Assembly (NCBI RefSeq): GCF_001975985.1
Contig: NZ_MTQF01000013.1
Location: 27,379-91,378 of the forward strand
DNA: 64,000 nucleotides
Source: [Flexibacter] sp. ATCC 35103
GTDB lineage: Bacteria > Bacteroidota > Bacteroidia > Flavobacteriales > Flavobacteriaceae
Direction of reading: 5' to 3'
Of the stretch, positions 8,857-16,429 are shown piece after piece. The notes beneath the pieces were generated by a model. The model was not told where the DNA came from and made no database searches. It saw nothing but the letters and a program-made list of their open reading frames with translations. Position 1 is the stretch's first letter; each line of letters starts with the position of its first letter. Both the position numbers and the translations under genes were made by a program.

Positions 8857-10884
8857 TTACATTCTAAACATATAAATATCATCAAATATAACTTCAATTA
8901 TCGTTCCCAAACCTTTTGCAGATTTAATATTAAAATTACCTTTTAAATGATTTACTCTCTCATTTATATTTTGCAATCCAATTCCTGTATTATTTTTTTT
9001 AGCATCAAAGCCATCTCCATCATCAGCAATAATAAGTTTTAATTGATTATCAATAATGATCAATTCTATAGAGCAATTTGCTGCATTTGAATATTTTATT
9101 ACATTAAAACTTGCTTCTTGAATTATGCGATATATATTAATCTTAAAAATATTCTGAATACTTGTCCAATCAAAAATTCCTTTACTTATATACTCAAAAT
9201 GAGTATTGCTTAATGTACTTTGGCTCTCAATTAAATTTAACAATAATAAATCAAAATCATTATTGTCTAAAAAATAATCCTTTGTTAAGTCATGGGATAT
9301 AGTCCTTATCTCATTTTCTATATTTTGTAATTCAGAGATATATTCTTTTCTTTTTTCAATTATTTGCTCGTCTATTTTAGAATTAAAAAAACCTAAATTC
9401 ATCCTCACAGCATATATTTTATTCATTACACCATCATGTAATTCTTTTGATATTCTGGATTTTTCACTATCCTTTGCTCTGCTAATTTTTTCATTTTGTT
9501 CCATTAATAAAAAATATATCTCTTCATTAGCCTTTTGCTGATTGATCAAAAACTGAAGCTCTTTGTTTTTATATTTTAAATATCTTAAAACAAATATCAC
9601 AACTAATAATAGAATTAATCCAAATGAAATAATCAAAATATAAAAGTTTTTTTTAGTCAAAATTTTATTCTCGTTCTCAATTCTTGAAGTTTCATATTCA
9701 ATTCTTGCATATTTCTGATGGGCATTTTTTTGGACAATGTTAATGCTATCGCTCAAACTAATGTACTCATTTGCATAACACAAGCTGTTTTTTTTATCTA
9801 TACCTGATAGCAATTTTAATGATATTAAAACTTCATTACTATTTTTAATTTGAATAGCCAGCTGATTCGCTTGTTTAAGAATTCTAATTGCACTGAACGT
9901 ATCTTTTTGCGTTAAGAAATATTCTCCAATATGAATTTTTTTATATAAAATATCTGATTCGTCACCACTATTTTTTAAAATTTCTAATGACTTTGAAAAC
10001 ATTGCATAAACATTATCATACTCTTTGTTTTTCATCTTAGAGTAAGCAAGATTACTTAGAACATTGGCATATAATCTAGGCCATTTTTTTTCTAAGTCTT
10101 TAGAAAGCAAACCTTGTAATTTTACGATGGAATTTGAATATTCTCCTTTTAAATCATAAAGGTTACAAATATTAATTATTGAAGCTACATTATAATTATT
10201 TACTTCATCTTTATCAATATTATCAAGTTTCATTTTTTCTAAATTATTTAAAGCCATCTGGTGATACCATAATGCCTTATCATAATTCACCAATTTCTCA
10301 AGACAATTCCCCATTAAGGCATTACAAGAATAAAGTAATCGCTGATCTTTAGAATCTTTTAAGAATTTTAATGCTTTAGAAATTTCAACTTCACATTCTA
10401 TATAATTTCCATCATAAAATAAAACGCAGGCTTTATTAAATAACATCTTTGCCGTATTATCGTAATCTGATAATTTATAATAAACTTTCTCTGCCTGTAA
10501 ATAATAAAAATAGGCACTGTCTTTTTTTACATTTCCATAACTATCTCCAATATAGTAAAGTGCCTTCGCAATTCCTTCTTTGTCATCAACCTCATTTGAT
10601 AACCTGAAAACCTCTAAACTAGCATTTAAAGATTTTTTCAAATTATTATTATAATAATATTCTGTAGATAATTTAAAATATAAATTTCTAATGACAGAAT
10701 CATTTTTTTGAATCTTCAATAAATCAAATATAGAATCTAAATACTTTTCCTTTTTTTCCCCCTCTAAATTCTTATCCTCAATTGAAATAATTGTTTTAAT
10801 GTTAGAATTATTGAACTTAGCTTTCTTGCATGAAAAAATCATCATCACAAGAAGTAAAAATATTATTTTAAAACGTGTCGTCAA
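8857..10884 (-). CDS. TPR-containing sensor histidine kinase (NarX-like)
   Basis: A 675-aa membrane sensor kinase. An N-terminal signal or anchor (IIFLLLVMMIFSC, possibly a lipobox) precedes a periplasmic region of TPR-like helical repeats (about 40-390). A membrane helix follows at about 411-435 (FYILIISFGLILLLVVIFVL), then a short coiled coil, a HisKA_3 dimerisation domain with ELHDGV (phospho-acceptor His near 481), and a HATPase domain with DDGDGFD and GIGLQNINERV. Kinases of this build pair with LuxR/NarL-type regulators, and one is encoded 0.7 kb away in the opposite direction. The start is TTG at 10884, 25 nt downstream of a perfect -7 element. The next in-frame ATGs would cut the signal segment. 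The stimulus is unknown; TPR sensor domains are often protein- or peptide-binding. Confidence 0.9.
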   Translation of the reverse strand: MTTRFKIIFLLLVMMIFSCKKAKFNNSNIKTIISIEDKNLEGEKKEKYLDSIFDLLKIQKNDSVIRNLYFKLSTEYYYNNNLKKSLNASLEVFRLSNEVDDKEGIAKALYYIGDSYGNVKKDSAYFYYLQAEKVYYKLSDYDNTAKMLFNKACVLFYDGNYIECEVEISKALKFLKDSKDQRLLYSCNALMGNCLEKLVNYDKALWYHQMALNNLEKMKLDNIDKDEVNNYNVASIINICNLYDLKGEYSNSIVKLQGLLSKDLEKKWPRLYANVLSNLAYSKMKNKEYDNVYAMFSKSLEILKNSGDESDILYKKIHIGEYFLTQKDTFSAIRILKQANQLAIQIKNSNEVLISLKLLSGIDKKNSLCYANEYISLSDSINIVQKNAHQKYARIEYETSRIENENKILTKKNFYILIISFGLILLLVVIFVLRYLKYKNKELQFLINQQKANEEIYFLLMEQNEKISRAKDSEKSRISKELHDGVMNKIYAVRMNLGFFNSKIDEQIIEKRKEYISELQNIENEIRTISHDLTKDYFLDNNDFDLLLLNLIESQSTLSNTHFEYISKGIFDWTSIQNIFKINIYRIIQEASFNVIKYSNAANCSIELIIIDNQLKLIIADDGDGFDAKKNNTGIGLQNINERVNHLKGNFNIKSAKGLGTIIEVIFDDIYMFRM

Positions 10885-10909
10885 AAGTTGTAGTATTATT
10901 TTACAATTT

Positions 10910-10917
10910 CAAATATA
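10910..10917 (-). promoter_or_regulatory. -7 element of the histidine kinase gene
   Basis: TATATTTG on the minus strand, a perfect TAnnTTTG match, 25 nt before the TTG start. There is no CCGTAA site nearby, so the kinase seems to be expressed independently of the regulon. Confidence 0.5.
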
Positions 10918-10929
10918 GCGTTTTGAAAT

Positions 10930-10972
10930 AAAAAGACTATAAAATTTAAAAATAAATGAAATAGTCTTTTTT
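10930..10972. terminator. Terminator between lipoprotein and kinase genes
   Basis: AAAAAGACTAT (10930-10940) pairs with ATAGTCTTTTT (10961-10971), with a 20-nt AT-rich loop and T-runs on both sides. It makes the upstream 77-codon gene monocistronic. Confidence 0.6.
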
Positions 10973-10990
10973 AAAATAATAAAAATCAAA

Positions 10991-11224
10991 TCAATCTGTT
11001 CTAATTGGCCTTACGATAACTGGATCTCCTTCTGCCCCATAAGTTATCTCAGGATCAATATTTATATTAATAGTGTCTTTGAGCTTAGTATTAACATCAT
11101 TTAGAATTTCTATTTTTAAATTATTACTGGTAGATTTAGTCTCTAGCGAGTCATCATCTACAGAGCATGAGGAGAAACAAAAGGAAAAAAATACACATGC
11201 GGCAATATAAAATCTTGTTTTCAT
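10991..11224 (-). CDS. Small secreted lipoprotein, possible signal-peptide precursor
   Basis: 77 aa, not a family I recognise. It starts MKTRFYIAACVFFSFCFSSC: a lipoprotein signal peptide with a lipobox ending at Cys20, followed by an acidic SVDDDS spacer that is typical for outer-membrane lipoproteins. The mature chain is only about 57 residues and ends YGAEGDPVIVRPIRTD. The gene sits between the histidine kinase and response regulator genes. It has its own terminator, and its promoter carries a perfect TTACGG-N5-CCGTAA inverted repeat. A short secreted protein encoded inside a sensor/regulator pair and apparently controlled by it could be the kinase's ligand or a negative-feedback partner. 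That role is inference only. Confidence 0.8.
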   Translation of the reverse strand: MKTRFYIAACVFFSFCFSSCSVDDDSLETKSTSNNLKIEILNDVNTKLKDTININIDPEITYGAEGDPVIVRPIRTD

Positions 11225-11252
11225 ATAGTTAATTAGTTTAATATCATTTATA

Positions 11253-11298
11253 CAAAAAAAAGACTACAATTTATATTGACATTACGGTATATCCGTAA
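11253..11298 (-). promoter_or_regulatory. Lipoprotein-gene promoter with TTACGG/CCGTAA inverted repeat
   Basis: TTACGG (11282-11287), 5 nt, CCGTAA (11293-11298). On the minus strand the near half-site is 21 nt upstream of TTTTTTTG (11260-11253), one mismatch from TAnnTTTG. The 21-nt spacing is the same as in the other three sites of this locus. The predicted transcript starts about 25 nt before the ATG. Confidence 0.65.
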
Positions 11299-11501
11299 AA
11301 TTTAATTTACATTAAAAAATTTAAAAAGAAAATTAAGCAGACAGAAAGTTTTATTTTAACAAGAAATAATCTTAATTTATAGAATTTTAGCATAAAACTA
11401 AAATATAAAAAAACATTTTAATTAAAAAAATATAGTAAAAAACCTATAAAAATAAATTTTAATCTAAATTAATGTTAAAATTAACAACAAACCTTACATT
11501 T

Positions 11502-11546
11502 TTACGGCATCCCGTAAGAGACATATATAATTATTAACTAATATTG
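11502..11546 (+). promoter_or_regulatory. Response-regulator promoter with TTACGG/CCGTAA inverted repeat
   Basis: TTACGG (11502-11507), 4 nt, CCGTAA (11512-11517), 21 nt, then TAATATTG (11539-11546), one mismatch from TAnnTTTG. This suggests the regulator activates its own gene. The rest of the divergent gap (11299-11501) is AT-rich and holds nothing else I recognise. Confidence 0.65.
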
Positions 11547-11568
11547 AGAGAAATTTAAATTATAATTT

Positions 11569-12237
11569 ATGAGCTATAATATTTTGATTGTAGATGATCA
11601 TCCTATGACAGTTGATGGATATATAAATCTCCTAACTAATATCAATTATAATGACAAGAGACCTAATTTTTTAAAAAGCTATAATTGTGAAGATGCTCAT
11701 TACAAAATAAGTCGACAATTAAAACAAAACCTAAAAATTGATCTTGCTCTCTTAGATATCAATCTTCCGCCTTACAAAGAATTAAACATCGAGAGCGGTA
11801 CTGATCTTGCTATGCTTCTTAGAAGAAAAAACCCAACTTGTAAAATAATTTTACTTACAATGCATAGCGAGCCATTGACAGTAGATAAAATTATTAAAGA
11901 AATAAATCCTGAAGGCTTTATTGCTAAAAGTGATATTAATTTTGAACTATTTCCCGTAATATGCAAAAAAATTATGGATGATGAAATATACCGCAGCCCA
12001 ACAATAATACAATCTCAAAGAGATTTATTTAAAAAGAATATCAATTGGGATAATCATGACAATAAAATATTAACATTAATATGTCAGGGTGTCAAAACTG
12101 TTAACCTTCCAAACTATATACCTCTATCTATGAGCGCAATAGAAAAGAGAAAAGCAAACATAAAAGGGCAACTATTAATGGGAAAAGGCAGCGATAGAGA
12201 TTTAATTGGAAAGGCAAAAAAACTTGGTCTATTGTAA
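11569..12237 (+). CDS. Response regulator, NarL/LuxR type
   Basis: 222 aa. The receiver domain occupies about residues 1-140, with the acidic pair in ILIVDDHP (Asp9/10), the phospho-acceptor Asp63 in ALLDINLPP, LLTMHSE and the conserved Lys in FIAKSD. A C-terminal helix-turn-helix of GerE/LuxR build (about 160-222: NKILTLICQGVKTVNLPNYI ... AIEKRKANIKGQL) follows. The HTH is rather divergent. The gene diverges from the lipoprotein and TPR-kinase genes, which makes that kinase its probable partner. Inverted TTACGG/CCGTAA sites lie 52 nt upstream of its ATG and in the lipoprotein promoter, and direct-repeat versions lie before the NRPS genes. It is the best candidate to bind them. Confidence 0.9.
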   Translation: MSYNILIVDDHPMTVDGYINLLTNINYNDKRPNFLKSYNCEDAHYKISRQLKQNLKIDLALLDINLPPYKELNIESGTDLAMLLRRKNPTCKIILLTMHSEPLTVDKIIKEINPEGFIAKSDINFELFPVICKKIMDDEIYRSPTIIQSQRDLFKKNINWDNHDNKILTLICQGVKTVNLPNYIPLSMSAIEKRKANIKGQLLMGKGSDRDLIGKAKKLGLL

Positions 12238-12254
12238 TTACTCTAAAATTACAA
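12232..12254. terminator. Weak shared hairpin between convergent regulator genes
   Basis: TTGTAATT (12232-12239) and AATTACAA (12247-12254) form an AT-only 8-bp stem over both stop codons of two convergent genes only 11 nt apart. There is no strong T-run, so it is a weak candidate. Confidence 0.3.
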
Positions 12255-13016
12255 TAAATTCAGGGCATCTGCCGTACGCACTGCTTCAATAGAATTATTT
12301 ACATTAAGTTTTTCCAGAATATTCTGTCTGTGCCTGTTTACTGTATTAATACTAATATTTAGCTGACTTGCGATTTCTTTACTGATTTCGCCTTTGCTGA
12401 TTAGTACTAAAATTTCTTTTTCACGAGAGGTCAATAAATTAATACAGTTTACATAAGTGTCTACATACAAATTTTCTCCCGTTTTGGTATTAACAATTCT
12501 TCCGTCGATACCTCTTACACTACCGGATTTTTCAAACGAATAATTGTACAGGCAAACCGCCAGCCACAAACCTCCTTCTGAACTGTTTTTTACATAAAAA
12601 CTTCGGTGCAGTATATGCTGATATTCTTTTTTACTATTTAGCGTCCTTATTTTGCATTTGGTACTGTAATTCAATCTTTCTTCGGGTTCCAGTACTTTTA
12701 AGAAATTAAAAAATTCAAGTTCCAGAAGATGTCTTTCAAAAAGATCTTCGGGATGAATGCGTTTATAAATATCTTCTTCCCAAATAGAATCTATTGTAAG
12801 GTAACCTGAAATATCCATTTCGAAAAAACTGCCAAAATTACCCGTAAAAATATAACTCTTGTTGGCCGCAAGATCAGATAATACAGCTACCGAATGATCA
12901 ATTTTTACATATTCTTTCATCATATTAATTACATCCTTCAACGCTGCTTCACGTTTATCCGGACTATCGACAGATTCAAAAGAAAAGTGATCTTCTAACT
13001 TGGTGATGGGATTCAT
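12249..13016 (-). CDS. PAS-like LuxR-family transcriptional regulator
   Basis: 255 aa, ATG start at 13016. The N-terminal about 180 residues look like a PAS-type fold of the kind common in Flavobacteria (KRIHPEDLFERHLLELEFF, then RTLNSKKEYQHILHRSFYV and a short beta-rich end). The C-terminal 65 residues are a clear LuxR/GerE HTH: LTSREKEILVLISKGEISKE, IASQLNISINTVNRHRQNI, LEKLNVNNSIEAVRTA. There is no receiver domain, so it is an orphan one-component regulator. It converges with the response regulator gene and diverges from the DUF1349 gene, a possible target. The ligand is unknown. Confidence 0.85.
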   Translation of the reverse strand: MNPITKLEDHFSFESVDSPDKREAALKDVINMMKEYVKIDHSVAVLSDLAANKSYIFTGNFGSFFEMDISGYLTIDSIWEEDIYKRIHPEDLFERHLLELEFFNFLKVLEPEERLNYSTKCKIRTLNSKKEYQHILHRSFYVKNSSEGGLWLAVCLYNYSFEKSGSVRGIDGRIVNTKTGENLYVDTYVNCINLLTSREKEILVLISKGEISKEIASQLNISINTVNRHRQNILEKLNVNNSIEAVRTADALNLL

Positions 13017-13179
13017 AACACTAATTCATTTATTTTCTAGTAGTATTGAATTACCATAGAGGTGGATAAAAATAGAAAAAAAATGTGGTTTTCTAAAAAA
13101 TGGTTATAAATAACTATTGCTGTAAAAATAATGAATCATCTACTTTGTAAATTATTAATAAAATTCAAATTACTACATC

Positions 13180-13830
13180 ATGAAGAGAATTCACTTAGTT
13201 CTTATCTTTTTACTTGTTGCAGCCGTAAAAGTAAACGCTCAAAAATTAAATTCAATGAACTGGCTTAATGAACCAGCTGAGTGGGAAATAAAAGATAACA
13301 AACTTACTATGCAGGTTACACCACAATCTGATTACTGGAACAAAAGCCATTACGGATTTACAGTATATGACGGTCCTTTTCTATATACTGAAAGAAGCGG
13401 TGAGTTTGAAGCTGTTGTAAAAATGAGCGGAGTGTATAAAACAAGATTCGATCAGGTTTGCCTGATGCTCAGAATAGATGAAAATAATTATATTAAAACC
13501 GGTGTAGAATACGTAGACGACGTATATAATATAAGTACGGTACACACTATCGATAAAAGTTCATGGAGTGTTATGGGACTTAAAGAAAAACCAAAAAATG
13601 TCTGGATGAAAGCGGTACGCCGACTCGATGCTGTAGAAATTTTTTATTCTATAGATGGCGTAAATTATACAATGACTAATACCGTATATTTTCCGGAACA
13701 TAAAACCGTGCAGGTTGGTATGATGGCGGCAAGCCCGGATGGAAAAGGTTTTACAGCTACTTTTGAAGATTTTAAAATCACACATCTTGCAGATCAAAGA
13801 CGTTTAGAATGGTTAAAAAACAATCAGTAA
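13180..13830 (+). CDS. Secreted DUF1349 (concanavalin-like) protein
   Basis: 216 aa with a signal peptide (MKRIHLVLIFLLVAAVKVNAQ). The rest matches the DUF1349 beta-sandwich pattern: YWNKSHYGFTVYDGPFLY, VCLMLRIDENNYIKTGVE, WSVMGLKEKPKNVWMKAVRR, VQVGMMAASPDGKGFTATFEDF. The fold is related to beta-xylosidase C-terminal and LamG-like domains. Members are often sugar-binding or of unknown activity, and no catalytic site can be assigned. It is a single gene, divergent from the LuxR-type regulator. Confidence 0.85.
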   Translation: MKRIHLVLIFLLVAAVKVNAQKLNSMNWLNEPAEWEIKDNKLTMQVTPQSDYWNKSHYGFTVYDGPFLYTERSGEFEAVVKMSGVYKTRFDQVCLMLRIDENNYIKTGVEYVDDVYNISTVHTIDKSSWSVMGLKEKPKNVWMKAVRRLDAVEIFYSIDGVNYTMTNTVYFPEHKTVQVGMMAASPDGKGFTATFEDFKITHLADQRRLEWLKNNQ

Positions 13831-13921
13831 GGGATTTAGTGTAACTTTTTTTAGCAAAACAAGTCTCTTCTATTGTCATATTTAATAGAAGCATTAAACC
13901 AGCACTAAATAAATTCTGATT

Positions 13922-14182
13922 ATGAAAACAAAATTTTTATTGTACTTATTATTGTTGATACTTGCTGCTTATCAGAAGGTTTTTTGCCAACAAAAAGTAC
14001 ACATGAACTTAATTCATGAAGTTATAAAGATAAAAACCGATAGCATTTTTAATAAATTAGTTGACATCAGGAGGGAATCGTAAATGCATAAAAATAGCAC
14101 CAATGAAGAGCAAACAATTGATGTATCGTTTTATAATAAAGACATATACATTAAAAAAAAAGATAAAAATGATGAGGGATAA
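13922..14182 (+). pseudogene. Small secreted-protein gene with in-frame stop (probable remnant)
   Basis: ATG at 13922 opens a 53-codon frame with a signal peptide (MKTKFLLYLLLLILAAY ... FCQQ) that stops at TAA 14081. The same frame continues directly as MHKNSTNEEQTIDVSFYNKD... to a second TAA at 14180. The downstream part is protein-like and in frame, so one nonsense change may have split a secreted protein of about 86 residues. I do not recognise the family. Alternatively the first 53 codons are a short real gene. Confidence 0.35.
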
Positions 14183-14390
14183 AGAGAATTTTCTGGATGT
14201 TTTAATAAAAAGTAACGGACATCATAATATTCTAGATCTTGGTGCGCAAATTGGACTTGATGAAAACGCGACAATGGAAATAGTGACGCAACTTCTTGCT
14301 GAATTTAAAATAGAATATATCGTAAACGGAATATGCGACTACAGTTTAATGAGAAGTCAAAACCGAAAAAATAGAACAACCAAGAGTTAG
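14169..14390 (+). CDS. Small conserved-looking protein, winged-helix-like
   Basis: 73 aa from the tandem ATGs at 14169/14172: MMRDKENFLDVLIKSNGHHN, then ILDLGAQIGLDENATMEIVTQ and LLAEFKIEYIVNGICDYSLM. The helix-turn-helix-beta pattern resembles small winged-helix proteins I associate with Flavobacterium, but the match is from memory. The chosen start drops a 36-codon, Lys-rich extension that looks non-coding. A third frame (14353-14544, no good start) looks protein-like further on, so this stretch may include decayed genes. Confidence 0.4.
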   Translation: MMRDKENFLDVLIKSNGHHNILDLGAQIGLDENATMEIVTQLLAEFKIEYIVNGICDYSLMRSQNRKNRTTKS

Positions 14391-14527
14391 AATTATTTGT
14401 GATAATGCTTTAAATCCTTCAATGGTGAAAGAACCAGATGTTAATTCAATAACAAATACAAATTATAATATAACACTTACGCAAGCTAATAATCTAACTT
14501 TGAGCTCAATACTTAAAAACTCAAGTC

Positions 14528-14746
14528 ATGAAAAATTCAAATAGTTTCAACAGTGAAAGCCTTAAAAAATGTCCATATGAAAGTCAGGTTTACACGACAA
14601 ATAATATTGATTTAATATATGTAAAGTCGTACAAGGGAGATTGGGGACATTGGGATGACAAGATCGAAAGTGCTCATCTGGATAACAGCTGTCATGATCA
14701 GACTATGAATGAAAGTATAACAGATACAGGTGCAGAAAATATCTAA
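14528..14746 (+). CDS. Small hypothetical protein
   Basis: 72 aa (MKNSNSFNSESLKKCPYESQ ... GDWGHWDDKIESAHL ...). No signal peptide, membrane segment or known motif is visible, apart from two Cys and a His/Trp/Asp-rich centre. A strong terminator follows 20 nt after the stop, which slightly favours a real transcript. Function unknown; it may be a remnant. Confidence 0.35.
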   Translation: MKNSNSFNSESLKKCPYESQVYTTNNIDLIYVKSYKGDWGHWDDKIESAHLDNSCHDQTMNESITDTGAENI

Positions 14747-14766
14747 CAGTCAGTAAAGATTGCCAA

Positions 14767-14805
14767 ACATAAAAAAACTCCATTATAAATGGAGTTTTTT
14801 TATGT
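14767..14805. terminator. Bidirectional terminator
   Basis: A near-perfect palindrome: ACATAAAAAAACTCCATT (14767-14784), 3-nt loop, AATGGAGTTTTTTTATGT. Its A- and T-runs let it end both the plus-strand small gene and the minus-strand fabH gene. Confidence 0.85.
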
Positions 14806-14814
14806 TCAGAAAAT

Positions 14815-15864
14815 TTAGCTGCACACTAAATCATGTTCTAATTCCTTTTCTGTCTTTGAAGTTTCTAAGTTTCTAAGATTTCGCATAACTCCCCATTTCA
14901 GACAAGTTGCGCCCCAGGAAAAACCGGCTCCAAAAGTGGTAATCAATATATTTTGACCTTCTTTGAAATCAGCTGCAAAATCCCATAAACATAACGGAAT
15001 CGTAGCTGAAGTTGTATTACCGTATCTGTCTATATTTACTTTTACTTTTTCAGCTGCAATATTCAGGCTCTCGCTCACTGCATTTATAATCCTTAAATTA
15101 GCCTGATGCGGCACAACCCAGTCAATATCATCTACAGTTAATTCGTTATTGGCAAGAACATCTCTTGAAACATTACTCATCGATTCAACGGCTCTTTTAA
15201 ATACAAATGCACCTTCCTGATTCACAAAATGTTTTTTGTCTATTATTGTCTCCATCGTTGCCGGAAGCTTAGAACCTCCCGCCGGTACTAAAAGTGCTGA
15301 TGTTCCGCTGCCGTCAGTTCTCAGGATACTTTTCATCATTCCGTATTCTGATTCTGTTTTCTCTAAAAGTACGGCTCCTGCCCCGTCTCCAAAAAGAATA
15401 CAGGTATTACGATCTTCATAATCTACGATTGAACTCATTTTATCAGCTCCAACCACAACAACTTTTTCATAACGTCCGCTTTCTATCATCGTTGTAGCCA
15501 TTTCCAGTGCGTACAAAAAGCCACTGCATGCGGCATTAAGATCAAAACCAAATGCATTTGTAAATCCGCTTTTCTCGCAAACTTTACTTGCAGTTGGTGT
15601 TAAAAGATGGTCTGGCGTAGCTGTTGCCAATACTAAACCATCAATTTCTGAACGATCTATATCATAAGTTTCGAATAAATTTTCGATTGCTGCACAAGCA
15701 AGATCAGATGTTCCCTGATTTTCATCCTTAGCTAATCTTCTTTCTTTTATTCCGGTTCTTTTTACTATCCACTCTCCTGTAGTTTCAACCATTCTTGAAA
15801 TCATCTCATTACTAAGTATAGAACTTGGTACAAAGCCACCTATAGCTGTAATTGTTGCCTTCAT
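14815..15864 (-). CDS. fabH: 3-oxoacyl-ACP synthase III
   Basis: 349 aa. Condenses a starter acyl-CoA with malonyl-ACP to begin fatty-acid synthesis. The KASIII triad is complete: Cys in AACSGFLY (near 113), His in VPHQANLRII, and Asn in YGNTTSATIP. VKRTGIKERR and the GDGAGAVLLE motif are also typical. ATG start at 15864. It stands alone rather than with plsX or accB, so it may be a second, specialised copy. A plausible promoter (TTG at 15960-15958, 20 nt, TTATTTTG at 15937-15930) and a GTAGTA/TACTAC inverted repeat (15911-15930) lie upstream. Confidence 0.92.
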   Translation of the reverse strand: MKATITAIGGFVPSSILSNEMISRMVETTGEWIVKRTGIKERRLAKDENQGTSDLACAAIENLFETYDIDRSEIDGLVLATATPDHLLTPTASKVCEKSGFTNAFGFDLNAACSGFLYALEMATTMIESGRYEKVVVVGADKMSSIVDYEDRNTCILFGDGAGAVLLEKTESEYGMMKSILRTDGSGTSALLVPAGGSKLPATMETIIDKKHFVNQEGAFVFKRAVESMSNVSRDVLANNELTVDDIDWVVPHQANLRIINAVSESLNIAAEKVKVNIDRYGNTTSATIPLCLWDFAADFKEGQNILITTFGAGFSWGATCLKWGVMRNLRNLETSKTEKELEHDLVCS

Positions 15865-16380
15865 TTATTTTTGTTTTTGTTATTTTGATTTTCTTTTTTC
15901 TGTTTTTTCTGTAGTAAAAAAAGATACTACAAAATAACGTCAGAAATTTGTAAAAGACAACAATGATGCCATTAAACCCGCCATGATTATGGTTGTCTTG
16001 AATATATACGCCAGAATTCTAAATACCCTATTTTTAATGCGTTAATAATAAGATATCAGCATTATTAGTGTTAATTTACTTCTTATCTCATTACTTATAA
16101 CGCCTGATTTTGCTATTATAAAAACATTAACGCTTTAAAATTTGCATTCTTTTTTTTCATTCAATACTAATTTCACGTATTATACTATGATTTATGATTT
16201 TTTCACACTCTTTAACTAAATTTTTTAACCCAGCATAATTAAGTTTTTATTTCGACGAAATTTCTTAATTAATGGTTTTCATTTTATCAAAAAATACGAT
16301 TCTAAATTTTAATTAAACTATCTGCATTCTTCTTCCTGGTTTTGCAAAATATTTTTTTTAACCATTATTATATTTATGCA
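15865..16380. other. Intergenic region upstream of fabH
   Basis: 516 nt of AT-rich sequence. Apart from the possible fabH promoter and the small GTAGTA...TACTAC inverted repeat near 15911-15930, I see no gene, RNA motif or repeat. Confidence 0.4.
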
Positions 16381-16410
16381 AAAAGCCGCTTTTATATAAA
16401 AGCGGCTTTT
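16381..16410. terminator. Terminator of the phosphatase gene
   Basis: AAAAGCCGCTTTT (16381-16393), ATAT loop, AAAAGCGGCTTTT (16398-16410). A strong GC-core hairpin 20 nt past the stop of the minus-strand phosphatase gene. Confidence 0.85.
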
Positions 16411-16429
16411 GTATTTAAAATTCTAAGTA

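Noticed and set aside
14815..15864. fabH as part of the NRPS or type III PKS pathway
   Set aside because: It is separated by strong terminators, lacks the CCGTAA site, and is far from both clusters; no sequence evidence links it.
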